From: CALBPI01 sp039187375
GTDB taxonomy: Bacteria; Pseudomonadota; Gammaproteobacteria; Steroidobacterales; Woeseiaceae
DNA: 43,248 nt
Reading direction: 5' to 3'
Assembly (NCBI GenBank): GCA_039187375.1
Contig: JBCCZN010000002.1
Location: 1 to 43,248 of the forward strand
The notes under the pieces are model-generated. The model saw only the letters and a list, made by a program, of their open reading frames with translations. It did no database searches and was not told the origin of the DNA. A program made the translations under genes and the position numbers. How positions within the stretch are numbered: the stretch's first letter is position 1; every line of letters starts with the position of its first letter. Positions 16,283-23,832 of the stretch are shown piece after piece.

Positions 16283-17713
16283 ATGATTTTCGGTATTCGC
16301 GCACGACTGGCCGCTGCTTTTGCGTTGCTCGCAGGTGCACTGCTGGTATGCGCATTGCTCTTGTCACAGTGGAGCTTCGAACGCGGCCTGTTGTCCTATG
16401 TCGCGACGCAGGAAGCAGAACGACTGCAATACATCGCCGATTCGCTGGCACGCGAGTTTGATGCAGAGTCTATCTGGCGCGAGATGACCGATGAACACTT
16501 CGAACGTCTGGTGGATGCACGATCTGCCGGTATGCCACCGCGCTCGGGGCGCGGGCGGCCACCGCCACCACACGCACGACCGGGTTCACCGGGCCGAAGA
16601 CCACCAGGACCTGGCACGCAACCTCCGAAACGTCCGACGGCGCTGCTGGACACGAGCGGCACACTGCGTTTTGGTGATGAGCTGGATGCGCTGGATGCAC
16701 TCATTCGTATTGACCTAATTATCGGTGGCGAGACTGTTGGTAGCCTGGCCAGTCCGCCACCTGCACGGGTACTATCAGTATCGGGTGCCGCCTTCGCCGC
16801 GCAGCAGCGGCAGGCGCTGAGCATGATCGGTATTGTCGGGCTAGGCACCGCAATTGTGTTGGCCATCATCGCCGCAGGCTGGGTGACGCGACCACTACGC
16901 CAGACGATCAAAGCTGTCGATCAACTCTCTTCTGGTGACTACGATATCAGCCTGCCACCAGCGCGTCATGATGAACTGGGAGACCTGATGCGAAACGTCA
17001 ATACGCTTTCCCAGACCTTGGATGCGAATCGCCACCATCGTCAGCAGTGGTTTGCCAACGCATCGCATGAATTACGCACACCCATCGCGGTCCTCCGGGG
17101 CGAAATCGAGGCCATTCGTGACGGCGTGCGAGTCACGGATGCTGACGCACTGCAATCGCTGCTGGATGAAACCAACAGATTGAGTCGCCTGGTTGATGAT
17201 CTGTATGAACTGGCACGTTCCGATATTGGCGCCCTGCGGTATGAATTTGCCAGCGAAGACATTGGTGACATCCTCGAGTGCGTCACCAGTATGCGTCGAA
17301 CCGACGCTGAGCAAGCCGGCTTGCACTTGACGTTGAAAATCGACGATTCACTGCCGCCGATCAAAGCTGACGCAGCACGCTTGCAGCAGGCTTTGCAAAA
17401 CCTCATCAATAATGCGCTGGCCTATACCGATGCACCGGGACGCATCGAGATCACGGCACAGATGCGCGACGGCAACTGCCGAATCATCGTTGAAGACAGT
17501 GCCCCGGGTTTGGCAATTGAGCATTTGCGCAATCTGTTCGAGCCTCTTTGGCGCGCCGACTCGTCGCGCAATCGCAAAGCCGGCGGCGCCGGTCTTGGCC
17601 TGGCCATCGTTCGCAACATCGCGCAAGCGCACGGTGGCGACGTGCAAGCTTGCGCATCCAACCTTGGTGGACTGCGAATAGAATTGCACTTGCCTTTGTC
17701 GGGTGCCTTATGA
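16283..17713 (+). CDS. baeS: Sensor histidine kinase, BaeS-like
   Basis: The 476-residue kinase is started at the ATG at 16283 (MIFGIRARLAAAFALLAG), which places the first membrane helix at the N-terminus. The periplasmic loop (about residues 35-170) contains a Pro/Arg/Gly-rich stretch (residues near 90-115), common in BaeS-like sensors. A second helix at about 185-205 leads into a HAMP domain (TRPLRQTIKAVDQLSSGDYD). The HisKA box is ASHELRTPIAVLRGEIEAI. HATPase boxes include the N-box LQNLINNALAYTD, the G1 segment VEDSAPGL and GGAGLGLAIVRNIAQAHGG. It would sense envelope stress and phosphorylate the adjacent regulator, whose start overlaps its stop (ATGA). The BaeS name rests on HisKA similarity and pairing; the stimulus is unknown. 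Confidence 0.88.
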   Translation: MIFGIRARLAAAFALLAGALLVCALLLSQWSFERGLLSYVATQEAERLQYIADSLAREFDAESIWREMTDEHFERLVDARSAGMPPRSGRGRPPPPHARPGSPGRRPPGPGTQPPKRPTALLDTSGTLRFGDELDALDALIRIDLIIGGETVGSLASPPPARVLSVSGAAFAAQQRQALSMIGIVGLGTAIVLAIIAAGWVTRPLRQTIKAVDQLSSGDYDISLPPARHDELGDLMRNVNTLSQTLDANRHHRQQWFANASHELRTPIAVLRGEIEAIRDGVRVTDADALQSLLDETNRLSRLVDDLYELARSDIGALRYEFASEDIGDILECVTSMRRTDAEQAGLHLTLKIDDSLPPIKADAARLQQALQNLINNALAYTDAPGRIEITAQMRDGNCRIIVEDSAPGLAIEHLRNLFEPLWRADSSRNRKAGGAGLGLAIVRNIAQAHGGDVQACASNLGGLRIELHLPLSGAL

Positions 17714-18408
17714 GCGCTTCTACACAGACCATCTTAATCGTTGAGGATGAGCAGAAAATTGCATCGGTCTTGAGCGATTATCTGGCCGGTGCCGGTTTTT
17801 CGACACAAATTGTGGCGCGTGGCGACGAAGCAGTTGAGCGCATTCGTGAGTCAGCGCCGACACTGATCATTCTCGATCTGATGCTACCGGGCAAAGATGG
17901 CCTGACTATCTGCAAGGAGGTTCGGCAGTTCAGCGATGTGCCCATCATTATGCTAACGGCACGTGTCGATGAGATAGACCGATTGCTCGGTCTGGAGCTG
18001 GGCGCCGATGATTATGTCTGCAAACCATTCAGCCCGCGTGAAGTGGTGGCTCGGGTCAAAGTCATCCTTCGACGAATTGCCAACAGCAACGCAACAACGG
18101 ATACCCATGCGTCGTCGGTGTTACGTTATCGTGACCTGCAAATGGATCTCGAGCGTTTCGAGTGTCGTATCAAACAGCATGCTATCGATCTGACGCCAGT
18201 CGAATTTCGACTTTTGCATGCGTTGCTGGATAAACCCGGGCGGGTGTACTCACGCGATCAACTGATGGATGCCGCCTATACCGACCGCCGTGTCGTCAGC
18301 ACCAGAACGATTGACACGCACATCAAAAATCTGCGCGCCAAGCTGGATGCGCACCTGAGCGAACCGATCATCCATTCGATCTATAGCCTGGGATACAAGG
18401 CGGAGTAG
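17710..18408 (+). CDS. baeR: Response regulator, OmpR/BaeR-like
   Basis: The 232-residue regulator starts at the ATG at 17710, sharing ATGA with the kinase stop. The receiver domain has the acidic pocket in LIVEDEQKIASVL, the phospho-acceptor Asp in LIILDLMLPGKDGL, the conserved Thr in IIMLTARVDEID and the Lys in DDYVCKPFSPREV. The C-terminal winged helix (about 130-230) contains LTPVEFRLLHALLDKPGRVYSRDQLMDAAY and ends with THIKNLRAKLD...SIYSLGYKAE, the OmpR DNA-binding fold. It probably activates the genes that follow it and possibly its own operon. No terminator is evident between it and the small protein gene 95 bp downstream. Confidence 0.9.
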   Translation: MSASTQTILIVEDEQKIASVLSDYLAGAGFSTQIVARGDEAVERIRESAPTLIILDLMLPGKDGLTICKEVRQFSDVPIIMLTARVDEIDRLLGLELGADDYVCKPFSPREVVARVKVILRRIANSNATTDTHASSVLRYRDLQMDLERFECRIKQHAIDLTPVEFRLLHALLDKPGRVYSRDQLMDAAYTDRRVVSTRTIDTHIKNLRAKLDAHLSEPIIHSIYSLGYKAE

Positions 18409-18503
18409 CGTCTTCTTTATTTCTCCGCATTTGCTGCGCAATCGCTGCACCGCATGGGACGACACTGATGATGTCTTACAGCACAATCGAAGGAGCATCG
18501 TTC

Positions 18504-18809
18504 ATGCCACAGCTAGTAACACTGGTCAGTATCGCAACCCTGTTGGCGTTGGGACTATCCGCCAATGCACAGGACAATAAGAAACCCCGGCGCGGGCCAC
18601 CAGCCGAAGCATTCGAAGTCTGTGAAGGACAGGTTACCGAGGCCGCCTGTGCGTTCGTCGGACGACGTGGTGAGACAGTTGAAGGCGTTTGCGTTCTGCC
18701 ACCGCGGAAGGAGACTGACAAACTGGTGTGTAAACCGGAAAACAGGCCGGAGCGAGCGCCACGCCGACCGGATGACCATGACGAGGGCAATGACGAGGAC
18801 AATATCTGA
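18504..18809 (+). CDS. Small exported Cys-containing protein downstream of the BaeSR-like pair
   Basis: The ATG at 18504 is preceded by AAGGAG (18490-18495) and gives a 101-residue protein with a signal peptide (MPQLVTLVSIATLLALGLSANA). An in-frame ATG at 18468 lacks a comparable ribosome-binding site. The mature part has a CEGQVTEAACAF segment and a GETVEGVCVLPP segment. It therefore has four cysteines, probably two disulfides, followed by an Arg/Pro and Asp/Glu-rich charged tail ending in DDHDEGNDEDNI. I recall similar small proteins beside envelope-stress kinases but cannot name a characterised family. The acidic His-containing tail might bind metal. Its position suggests control by the upstream regulator. 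Confidence 0.7.
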   Translation: MPQLVTLVSIATLLALGLSANAQDNKKPRRGPPAEAFEVCEGQVTEAACAFVGRRGETVEGVCVLPPRKETDKLVCKPENRPERAPRRPDDHDEGNDEDNI

Positions 18810-18850
18810 TAGCCTAAAGCGACAAGACAACATCAGCAGGAGGGTCTGAT

Positions 18851-20104
18851 ATGTCGCTACCTGGCTCCTTGCTGACTGGGTTGCTGGTTGTTTTCGGTGT
18901 ATTGCTGGCGCCAGCTGCTCAGTCTCAGATCACCATTAATCCAGTCATTGTCAATACGGCACTGGATTCGCTTGTCGATGACGACATCTATCCGTTCGTC
19001 TATGCCCGCATCGAAAGTCGTGAAGGACGGGTGTTATACGAACACAGTCGCGTCAATACAGAACTGTTGCCGAACGTGCGTGTTGACGGCCAGACTTGGA
19101 TGCGTATCTGGTCGATGAGTAAGATCGTCACCATCGTGCTGATGCAGGACTTGATTGAAGAAGGACTAGTGTCACTGGATGAACCCGTCAGCAACTATAT
19201 TCCTGAGTTTGCCGACCTGACGGTAGCAACGGCGCCGGATGGGAAACCACTCTCCGGCTTGGAAACGGGCGAGGCCGGATGTCCAATTCAAACTACTGCG
19301 CAAGACCGCGCCATGACCGTTGGCGATCTGCTGCACCATCGCGCCGGTTTCTTTTATGCGTTGATGCCAGTTCCCTGTATGAACAGAGCATTTGCAGATG
19401 CTCGGATTGTCGAGTCACGTAACTCGCGCCAACTCATTCGCAGGCTAGCCGAGCTACCTTTGATTCAACAACCTGGCGCCGATTATCTCTACGGCTTTAA
19501 CACGACAGTACTCGGTCTGGTACTCGAGCGGGCGTCAGGTCAGTCCTTGAAAGAACTACTGCAAACCCGTATCACCGGTCCGCTGCGCATTCGTGGACTC
19601 GGTTGGGGCATTGATGATCCCGATCGACTGATTCCAGCGAGTGTTCGCACACCCGACGGTTTGCGATTGAGCAAAGACGGTGAGCGAAACATTTTCGGCG
19701 GGGCGCTGCCTTCCTGGGACGCCGGCAGTAGACTGTATCTGGGTGGCGAAGGCATGCTGGCCACCGCCGATGGATATGCCGATTTCTTGCGTGTATTGCT
19801 TGGCTATGGCGAATTACGCGGCAAGCGTTTACTCGACGTACAATCAGTTGAGGCGATGTTGCAACCGCATACATTGATCGATCCGAACACCGGCCACAAT
19901 GGCTACAACATCTTTGTAACCAATGCCAACAATGATGGTGGCAGTGTCTGGCTGGGTGGTGGCTACGAAGGCACGCAGTACTGGATCGACCCACAGAATG
20001 ATTTTGTCGTTGTCATCATGACGCAGGTGCATGGCATCGCTAATTACAACGAATTGCGTGAACGTGTGCGCGCGGCGGTTAATGCCGCCGTCACTCGCAA
20101 CTAA
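18851..20104 (+). CDS. Serine hydrolase of the beta-lactamase (class C / esterase) fold
   Basis: The 417-residue protein has an N-terminal signal peptide (LLTGLLVVFGVLLAPAAQS). The active-site SxxK motif is SMSK at residues 88-91, in the context WSMSKIVTIVLMQDLIEEG. The second motif region reads DYLYGFNTTVLGLVLERASG, and a C-terminal GGYEGTQYWIDPQNDFVVVIMTQ stretch corresponds to the third motif region. These fit PF00144 (beta-lactamase, EstB and D-aminopeptidase relatives). Members act as esterases, peptidases or transesterases, so antibiotic resistance should not be assumed. A good ribosome-binding site (AGGAGGG) precedes the start. Its stop overlaps that of the convergent MFS gene by 4 bp. 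Confidence 0.87.
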   Translation: MSLPGSLLTGLLVVFGVLLAPAAQSQITINPVIVNTALDSLVDDDIYPFVYARIESREGRVLYEHSRVNTELLPNVRVDGQTWMRIWSMSKIVTIVLMQDLIEEGLVSLDEPVSNYIPEFADLTVATAPDGKPLSGLETGEAGCPIQTTAQDRAMTVGDLLHHRAGFFYALMPVPCMNRAFADARIVESRNSRQLIRRLAELPLIQQPGADYLYGFNTTVLGLVLERASGQSLKELLQTRITGPLRIRGLGWGIDDPDRLIPASVRTPDGLRLSKDGERNIFGGALPSWDAGSRLYLGGEGMLATADGYADFLRVLLGYGELRGKRLLDVQSVEAMLQPHTLIDPNTGHNGYNIFVTNANNDGGSVWLGGGYEGTQYWIDPQNDFVVVIMTQVHGIANYNELRERVRAAVNAAVTRN

Positions 20105-21303
20105 CGACGAATCAACGCACGCCGCGACCACGCAAGGCCCAGCGTTGCGATAACACAGTAGGCAGCCATGCCTGACATCTGCTGTGGCAGGGCGATGCCC
20201 GCATCGATTAATGTGCCGGTAATCCCGGGCCCCATCGCCGTTGACAACACCATCGCCGCAACAACAATAGACCGGATCGCACCGAGGTGTTGTGTGCCAT
20301 AGACCTCGGGCCAAAGTGATCCGAGTAAGGTCGATGACACCCCATAACTAACGCCGACAAAACCGATAGCCAGAAATAGCGTCCAAGGCGCACCAGCACC
20401 TGACAATACGATGCAGGCAAGCGTCAATGGCACCAGAAACACGGGCAGTAGACGCACGCTACCAAAACGATCAATCAGCGGCCCAAATAGTAAAGCAACG
20501 ATCACCGTCGTAACGGCCATGACAGCCAGTGATGAGGCAAACAAGGTCGGTGGCCAATCCATTAGCTCCGTCATATAGTCGCTGTGATAGAAAATGGTCG
20601 TGCCGATAAACGCCGGTGCGAGCACACCGAGCAGCAGGCAGTAGAAAATCGGATCGCGCAACACCTCAGCGCGTGTCCAGTGGCGCATGTCCTGTGCATC
20701 CTCGTTTGTCGGATCGCTGCCAGCTGGATCGCGCTCACTGCCATAGGCCCACGCAGTCAGTGGCACGCCTATACAGATCAGGAACACCGCCGATGCATAC
20801 CAGCCGACAGAGAAGTGCATCGATGCAGCGATCAAGGCGAACGTCAGTGGCAGCAGTATCTCGCCACCTTGATGCCCTAAAACGACCAACGACATCGCAC
20901 GACCGCGCTGTGCGGCAAATGATCGTGCGGTGGTGGTAATCGCAATATGCGTCATCATGCCTTGCCCACATAGCCTCAGGGCAAACAATGCCAAAACTAA
21001 TATGGGCACCGTTGCCGCAACCCCGGCGAGCACCGTTGCCAGCGCCAGCAATGGCATAAAGATCAAGACCGCGCGCCGTGCGCTCATAATGTCCAGCACA
21101 CGGCCCACAAATGGAAAACAGCAGGCGCTGGCTAACGTGGCCAACATGTACAGACGCCCGAACTGCCCGTGCGACAGGTCAAACTTGTGTTGCCACTCCG
21201 CTACCGAACCGGCGATGAAATAGGTTTGCCCAAACGACGAGCAAAAAGTCAGTAAAAAACCACCGGCTATCCAGCGGAAATAACGTCTAAGGAAAGAGAG
21301 CAT
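20101..21303 (-). CDS. Major facilitator superfamily transporter
   Basis: The ATG at 21303 (MLSFLRRYFRWIAGG) is preferred because it starts just before the first membrane helix. Upstream in-frame sequence belongs to the 4'-phosphopantetheinyl transferase gene, which this gene overlaps by 37 bp. The 400-residue protein shows about 12 hydrophobic helices. The loop-2/3 region has GRLYMLATLASACCFPFVGRVLD and the equivalent in the second half is LLFGPLIDRFGSVRLLPVFLV. Such RxxxD/GxxxDRxG patterns mark MFS permeases. The substrate is not predictable. Being last in an operon with two crotonases and a carrier-protein-activating enzyme suggests export or uptake of a metabolite linked to acyl-CoA chemistry, which is inference. 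Confidence 0.85.
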   Translation of the reverse strand: MLSFLRRYFRWIAGGFLLTFCSSFGQTYFIAGSVAEWQHKFDLSHGQFGRLYMLATLASACCFPFVGRVLDIMSARRAVLIFMPLLALATVLAGVAATVPILVLALFALRLCGQGMMTHIAITTTARSFAAQRGRAMSLVVLGHQGGEILLPLTFALIAASMHFSVGWYASAVFLICIGVPLTAWAYGSERDPAGSDPTNEDAQDMRHWTRAEVLRDPIFYCLLLGVLAPAFIGTTIFYHSDYMTELMDWPPTLFASSLAVMAVTTVIVALLFGPLIDRFGSVRLLPVFLVPLTLACIVLSGAGAPWTLFLAIGFVGVSYGVSSTLLGSLWPEVYGTQHLGAIRSIVVAAMVLSTAMGPGITGTLIDAGIALPQQMSGMAAYCVIATLGLAWSRRALIRR

Positions 21304-22064
21304 GGCGCGATGGTAACGTGCATTGGCGTTGGCGTATGTACTGCTATGGCACCGACGATGCTCTGTGCTGCGCAATGCCACATCTGCCAATGCTGCGCCG
21401 AGCGACCCGGGTTGCGATCGGCAATGACCGAGGCCGGTAGGTCGACGGCAACATCGAACCGATCCAGATGGGCCGTCAAGCCCTCACCGGTTGCCTTGAT
21501 TACCGCTTCCTTACGGGTCCAGATACGATAAAACATCTCAAGGCGCACCGCGACACTTGACGTTGCGAAATAGGCACGTTGTTCCGAATCGGAAAACGAT
21601 CGTTGCGCCACCTGATCCGGATGCTTGCGAGGCTTGATCACCTCGACGTCGATGCCAATTGACGCGCTATCACAGACAGCAATCAATGCATGCGCGTCAC
21701 TGTGAGTCAGGTTGAATTGCAGACTACTGCAATGTGATGAACATAAATAGGGTTTACGGTTGTCGTCCTGTTTGATGCGAACCGCTGCCGGATCGATACC
21801 CAACCGCTCGCCAAGAGCCTGTCGCAGTGCCGCACGCGATGCCATCCAGCGACGCCGCAGTGGTTCGGTAACAAACCGATCCGCACGCGCCTGCTCAGCT
21901 GTGGTGAGACATTGCGTATCTTCACGCGGCGCATCCAGATCGATACGCCAGACAATAATCGTGTCGTCGTGCAACGATTCAGCGTTGATGTTTGATTTTT
22001 GGCAAATCCACAAATTGACCGGCGCGTTTTTGGGCACGCGCGCCAATCGCTTCCATGATTTCAT
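21267..22064 (-). CDS. 4'-phosphopantetheinyl transferase (Sfp type)
   Basis: The protein carries the two diagnostic motifs of the Sfp superfamily: the Mg-binding GIDVEVIKP segment and the WTRKEAVIKATGEGL segment (WxxKEAxxK). Other family pieces are RRRWMASRAALRQALGERLG and LQFNLTHSDAHALIAV. It would transfer phosphopantetheine from CoA to a carrier-protein serine, activating acyl, peptidyl or polyketide carrier domains. The start is uncertain. The ATG at 22064 overlaps the upstream crotonase by 86 bp, while the family usually begins near VWRIDLD, so a start close to 21975 (for example a TTG) is possible. No carrier protein or synthase is encoded in the window. Confidence 0.85.
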   Translation of the reverse strand: MKSWKRLARVPKNAPVNLWICQKSNINAESLHDDTIIVWRIDLDAPREDTQCLTTAEQARADRFVTEPLRRRWMASRAALRQALGERLGIDPAAVRIKQDDNRKPYLCSSHCSSLQFNLTHSDAHALIAVCDSASIGIDVEVIKPRKHPDQVAQRSFSDSEQRAYFATSSVAVRLEMFYRIWTRKEAVIKATGEGLTAHLDRFDVAVDLPASVIADRNPGRSAQHWQMWHCAAQSIVGAIAVHTPTPMHVTIAPCSLSLDVISAG

Positions 22065-22827
22065 CGGTGCTCATCATGCTGGCATTCCATATGCCAATAT
22101 AGTCCAGCGCATCCTCTACCGAATGATCGCGTGCGTAATGAATCATCTGCTTGCAACCGCGCATCGCCAGTGGCGCCTTGGCTGCCATCTCAGCAGCAAT
22201 TGCCATCACCGCTTCAAGCATGGTTTCGTGATCGGCGAATACGTCACTCACCAGACCAAACTGTTGTGCACGCCGAGCAGGCATTGGCCTGGCTAACAAA
22301 CACATCTCTTTCACAATCGCTTCGGGCATCAAATAGCACAGTCGTGGCAGCGTACCGACATCGGCGGTCATACCGATATTGGTTTCTTCAACCAGAAAAT
22401 ACGCATCCTCGGTTGCAAAACGCAGATCACAGGCACTCGCCATATCTACGCCGCCGCCGATGCAACCACCTTGAATCGCCGCCAATACTGGCTGACGCGC
22501 CTGCTCCAGTGCACTGAACGCCGCTTGCAGATACTGAATGTGCTCGTAGAACGCCGCACCCTTTCTGATCGCCTGTGTGCGTTCATCACCGTCATCAGGA
22601 TTGAGCGTGTTGCCACCGAACGCCGCAAGATCAATACCGGCAGTAAAATGTGGACCGGTTGATGAAATGACAATCACCCGCGCTTTCGCATTCTGATCGA
22701 TATCACGAACGATCTCAGGCAGCTCCTGCCAGAACGCAATATTCATACTGTTGCGCTTTTCCGGCCGACACATCACCAAATGGGCAACGCCGTCGCGAAC
22801 ATCAACATCAAAACACTCATAGGACAT
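21979..22827 (-). CDS. Crotonase-family protein (enoyl-CoA hydratase or dienoyl-CoA isomerase)
   Basis: The 282-residue protein starts at an ATG preceded by AGGAAAC. Crotonase features include CRPEKRNSMN, the first oxyanion-hole region HFTAGIDLAAFGG and the second AAIQGGCIGGGVDMASACD. Downstream, DLRFATEDAYFLVEETNIGMTADVGTLPRL has Glu and Asp side chains where delta3,5-delta2,4-dienoyl-CoA isomerases carry their catalytic acids. It therefore resembles ECH1-type isomerases somewhat more than classical hydratases. It acts on acyl-CoA thioesters in the cytoplasm. It follows another crotonase gene by 78 bp and overlaps the phosphopantetheinyl transferase frame. The exact reaction is not decided by sequence alone. 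Confidence 0.88.
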   Translation of the reverse strand: MSYECFDVDVRDGVAHLVMCRPEKRNSMNIAFWQELPEIVRDIDQNAKARVIVISSTGPHFTAGIDLAAFGGNTLNPDDGDERTQAIRKGAAFYEHIQYLQAAFSALEQARQPVLAAIQGGCIGGGVDMASACDLRFATEDAYFLVEETNIGMTADVGTLPRLCYLMPEAIVKEMCLLARPMPARRAQQFGLVSDVFADHETMLEAVMAIAAEMAAKAPLAMRGCKQMIHYARDHSVEDALDYIGIWNASMMSTDEIMEAIGARAQKRAGQFVDLPKIKHQR

Positions 22828-22905
22828 GATTTGTTTCCTGATTAGTCATTACCTGGCTGCGCAGGTTGCATGAAGCAAGCCAGCGCTTCAAGCGGCATCA
22901 ATACA

Positions 22906-23724
22906 CTATGTCGAACGCTTGACGCCACGCCATGATGGCGCGCGCTTTTCCGTGAATGCAAGTACACCTTCACGGCCTTCATCGCTGGCAAGACACGCGG
23001 CAAATTTCGCTGCAGCAACATCGAGCAATTCATCTCGCGCCAGCGCTTGCGATTGCCTTAGCAGAGACTTCGTAGCGGCGTTGGCGTTGGGCGCACAGGT
23101 CAACACGTTGTCGATAACCCGATCACAAGATGCCGTCAGTTCTTTGGCATCTGCGACACGCTCATGCACAAGACCCAGTCGGTAGCCGTCACTGGCATCG
23201 ATCACCGTACCGGTCAACATCAGACGTCGCGCTTCGCTGGGCCCGATCCGATCCGCAACAAATGGTGCAATCTGCGCCGGAACGATACCCAGGCTGGTCT
23301 CAGACAACCGAAAGCGAGCATCGTCAGCGGCGATCGTGATGTCGCTGGCACAGGCCAGCCCGACGCCACCGCCATACACCGCGCCATGAACACAGGTTAT
23401 CGTGACCTGAGGCTGCTCGCTCAACTGTTGCATCAAGGTACCGTACTGCCGATTCATCGCAGCGATATCCGACGCGCTGGCGCCAGCGTCGACGCGCGCC
23501 AGAAATCCATTGAGATCACCACCCGCACAAAACGACCTACCATTGCCGGATAACACGATCACGCGCAAGTTACTGTCGGCTGCCGCCGCCTGTAATGCGT
23601 TAGTCAAACCGACCACCATATCGTCTGACATGGCATTGGCAGCGTTAGGTCGATTCAGAGACAGACGCAGCACAGCACCGGCTTGCGCCGATGTGATCGT
23701 CGGCGGCAATAACTCGGCCCTCAC
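22906..23724 (-). CDS. Crotonase-family enoyl-CoA hydratase/isomerase
   Basis: This 272-residue member begins with a GTG at 23724, preceded by AGAGG at suitable distance. Family segments are LSLNRPNAANAM, the oxyanion-hole SFCAGGDLNGFL and the second CVHGAVYGGGVGLACASD. In the latter, the position usually held by Glu in hydratases is less clear than in the neighbouring gene. DARFRLSETSLGIVPAQIAPFV has the Glu-containing strand typical of hydratases. It is the promoter-proximal gene of a four-gene minus-strand operon (two crotonases, phosphopantetheinyl transferase, MFS) and diverges from the 4-hydroxybutyryl-CoA dehydratase-like gene. That product, crotonyl-CoA, is a standard crotonase substrate. 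Confidence 0.87.
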   Translation of the reverse strand: MRAELLPPTITSAQAGAVLRLSLNRPNAANAMSDDMVVGLTNALQAAAADSNLRVIVLSGNGRSFCAGGDLNGFLARVDAGASASDIAAMNRQYGTLMQQLSEQPQVTITCVHGAVYGGGVGLACASDITIAADDARFRLSETSLGIVPAQIAPFVADRIGPSEARRLMLTGTVIDASDGYRLGLVHERVADAKELTASCDRVIDNVLTCAPNANAATKSLLRQSQALARDELLDVAAAKFAACLASDEGREGVLAFTEKRAPSWRGVKRST

Positions 23725-23832
23725 AAGGACCTCTCAACATTCGTCGCAGGCATGTCGCAGACGATAGCACACCGACACCCAATCACTGCGCTACACTGAA
23801 GTAGAGCATGCAATCGAGCGGGGGTCAGCAAG

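Noticed and set aside
18851..20104. Antibiotic-resistance beta-lactamase
   Set aside because: The fold is shared by esterases and peptidases and the sequence has no features tying it to clinical class C enzymes.
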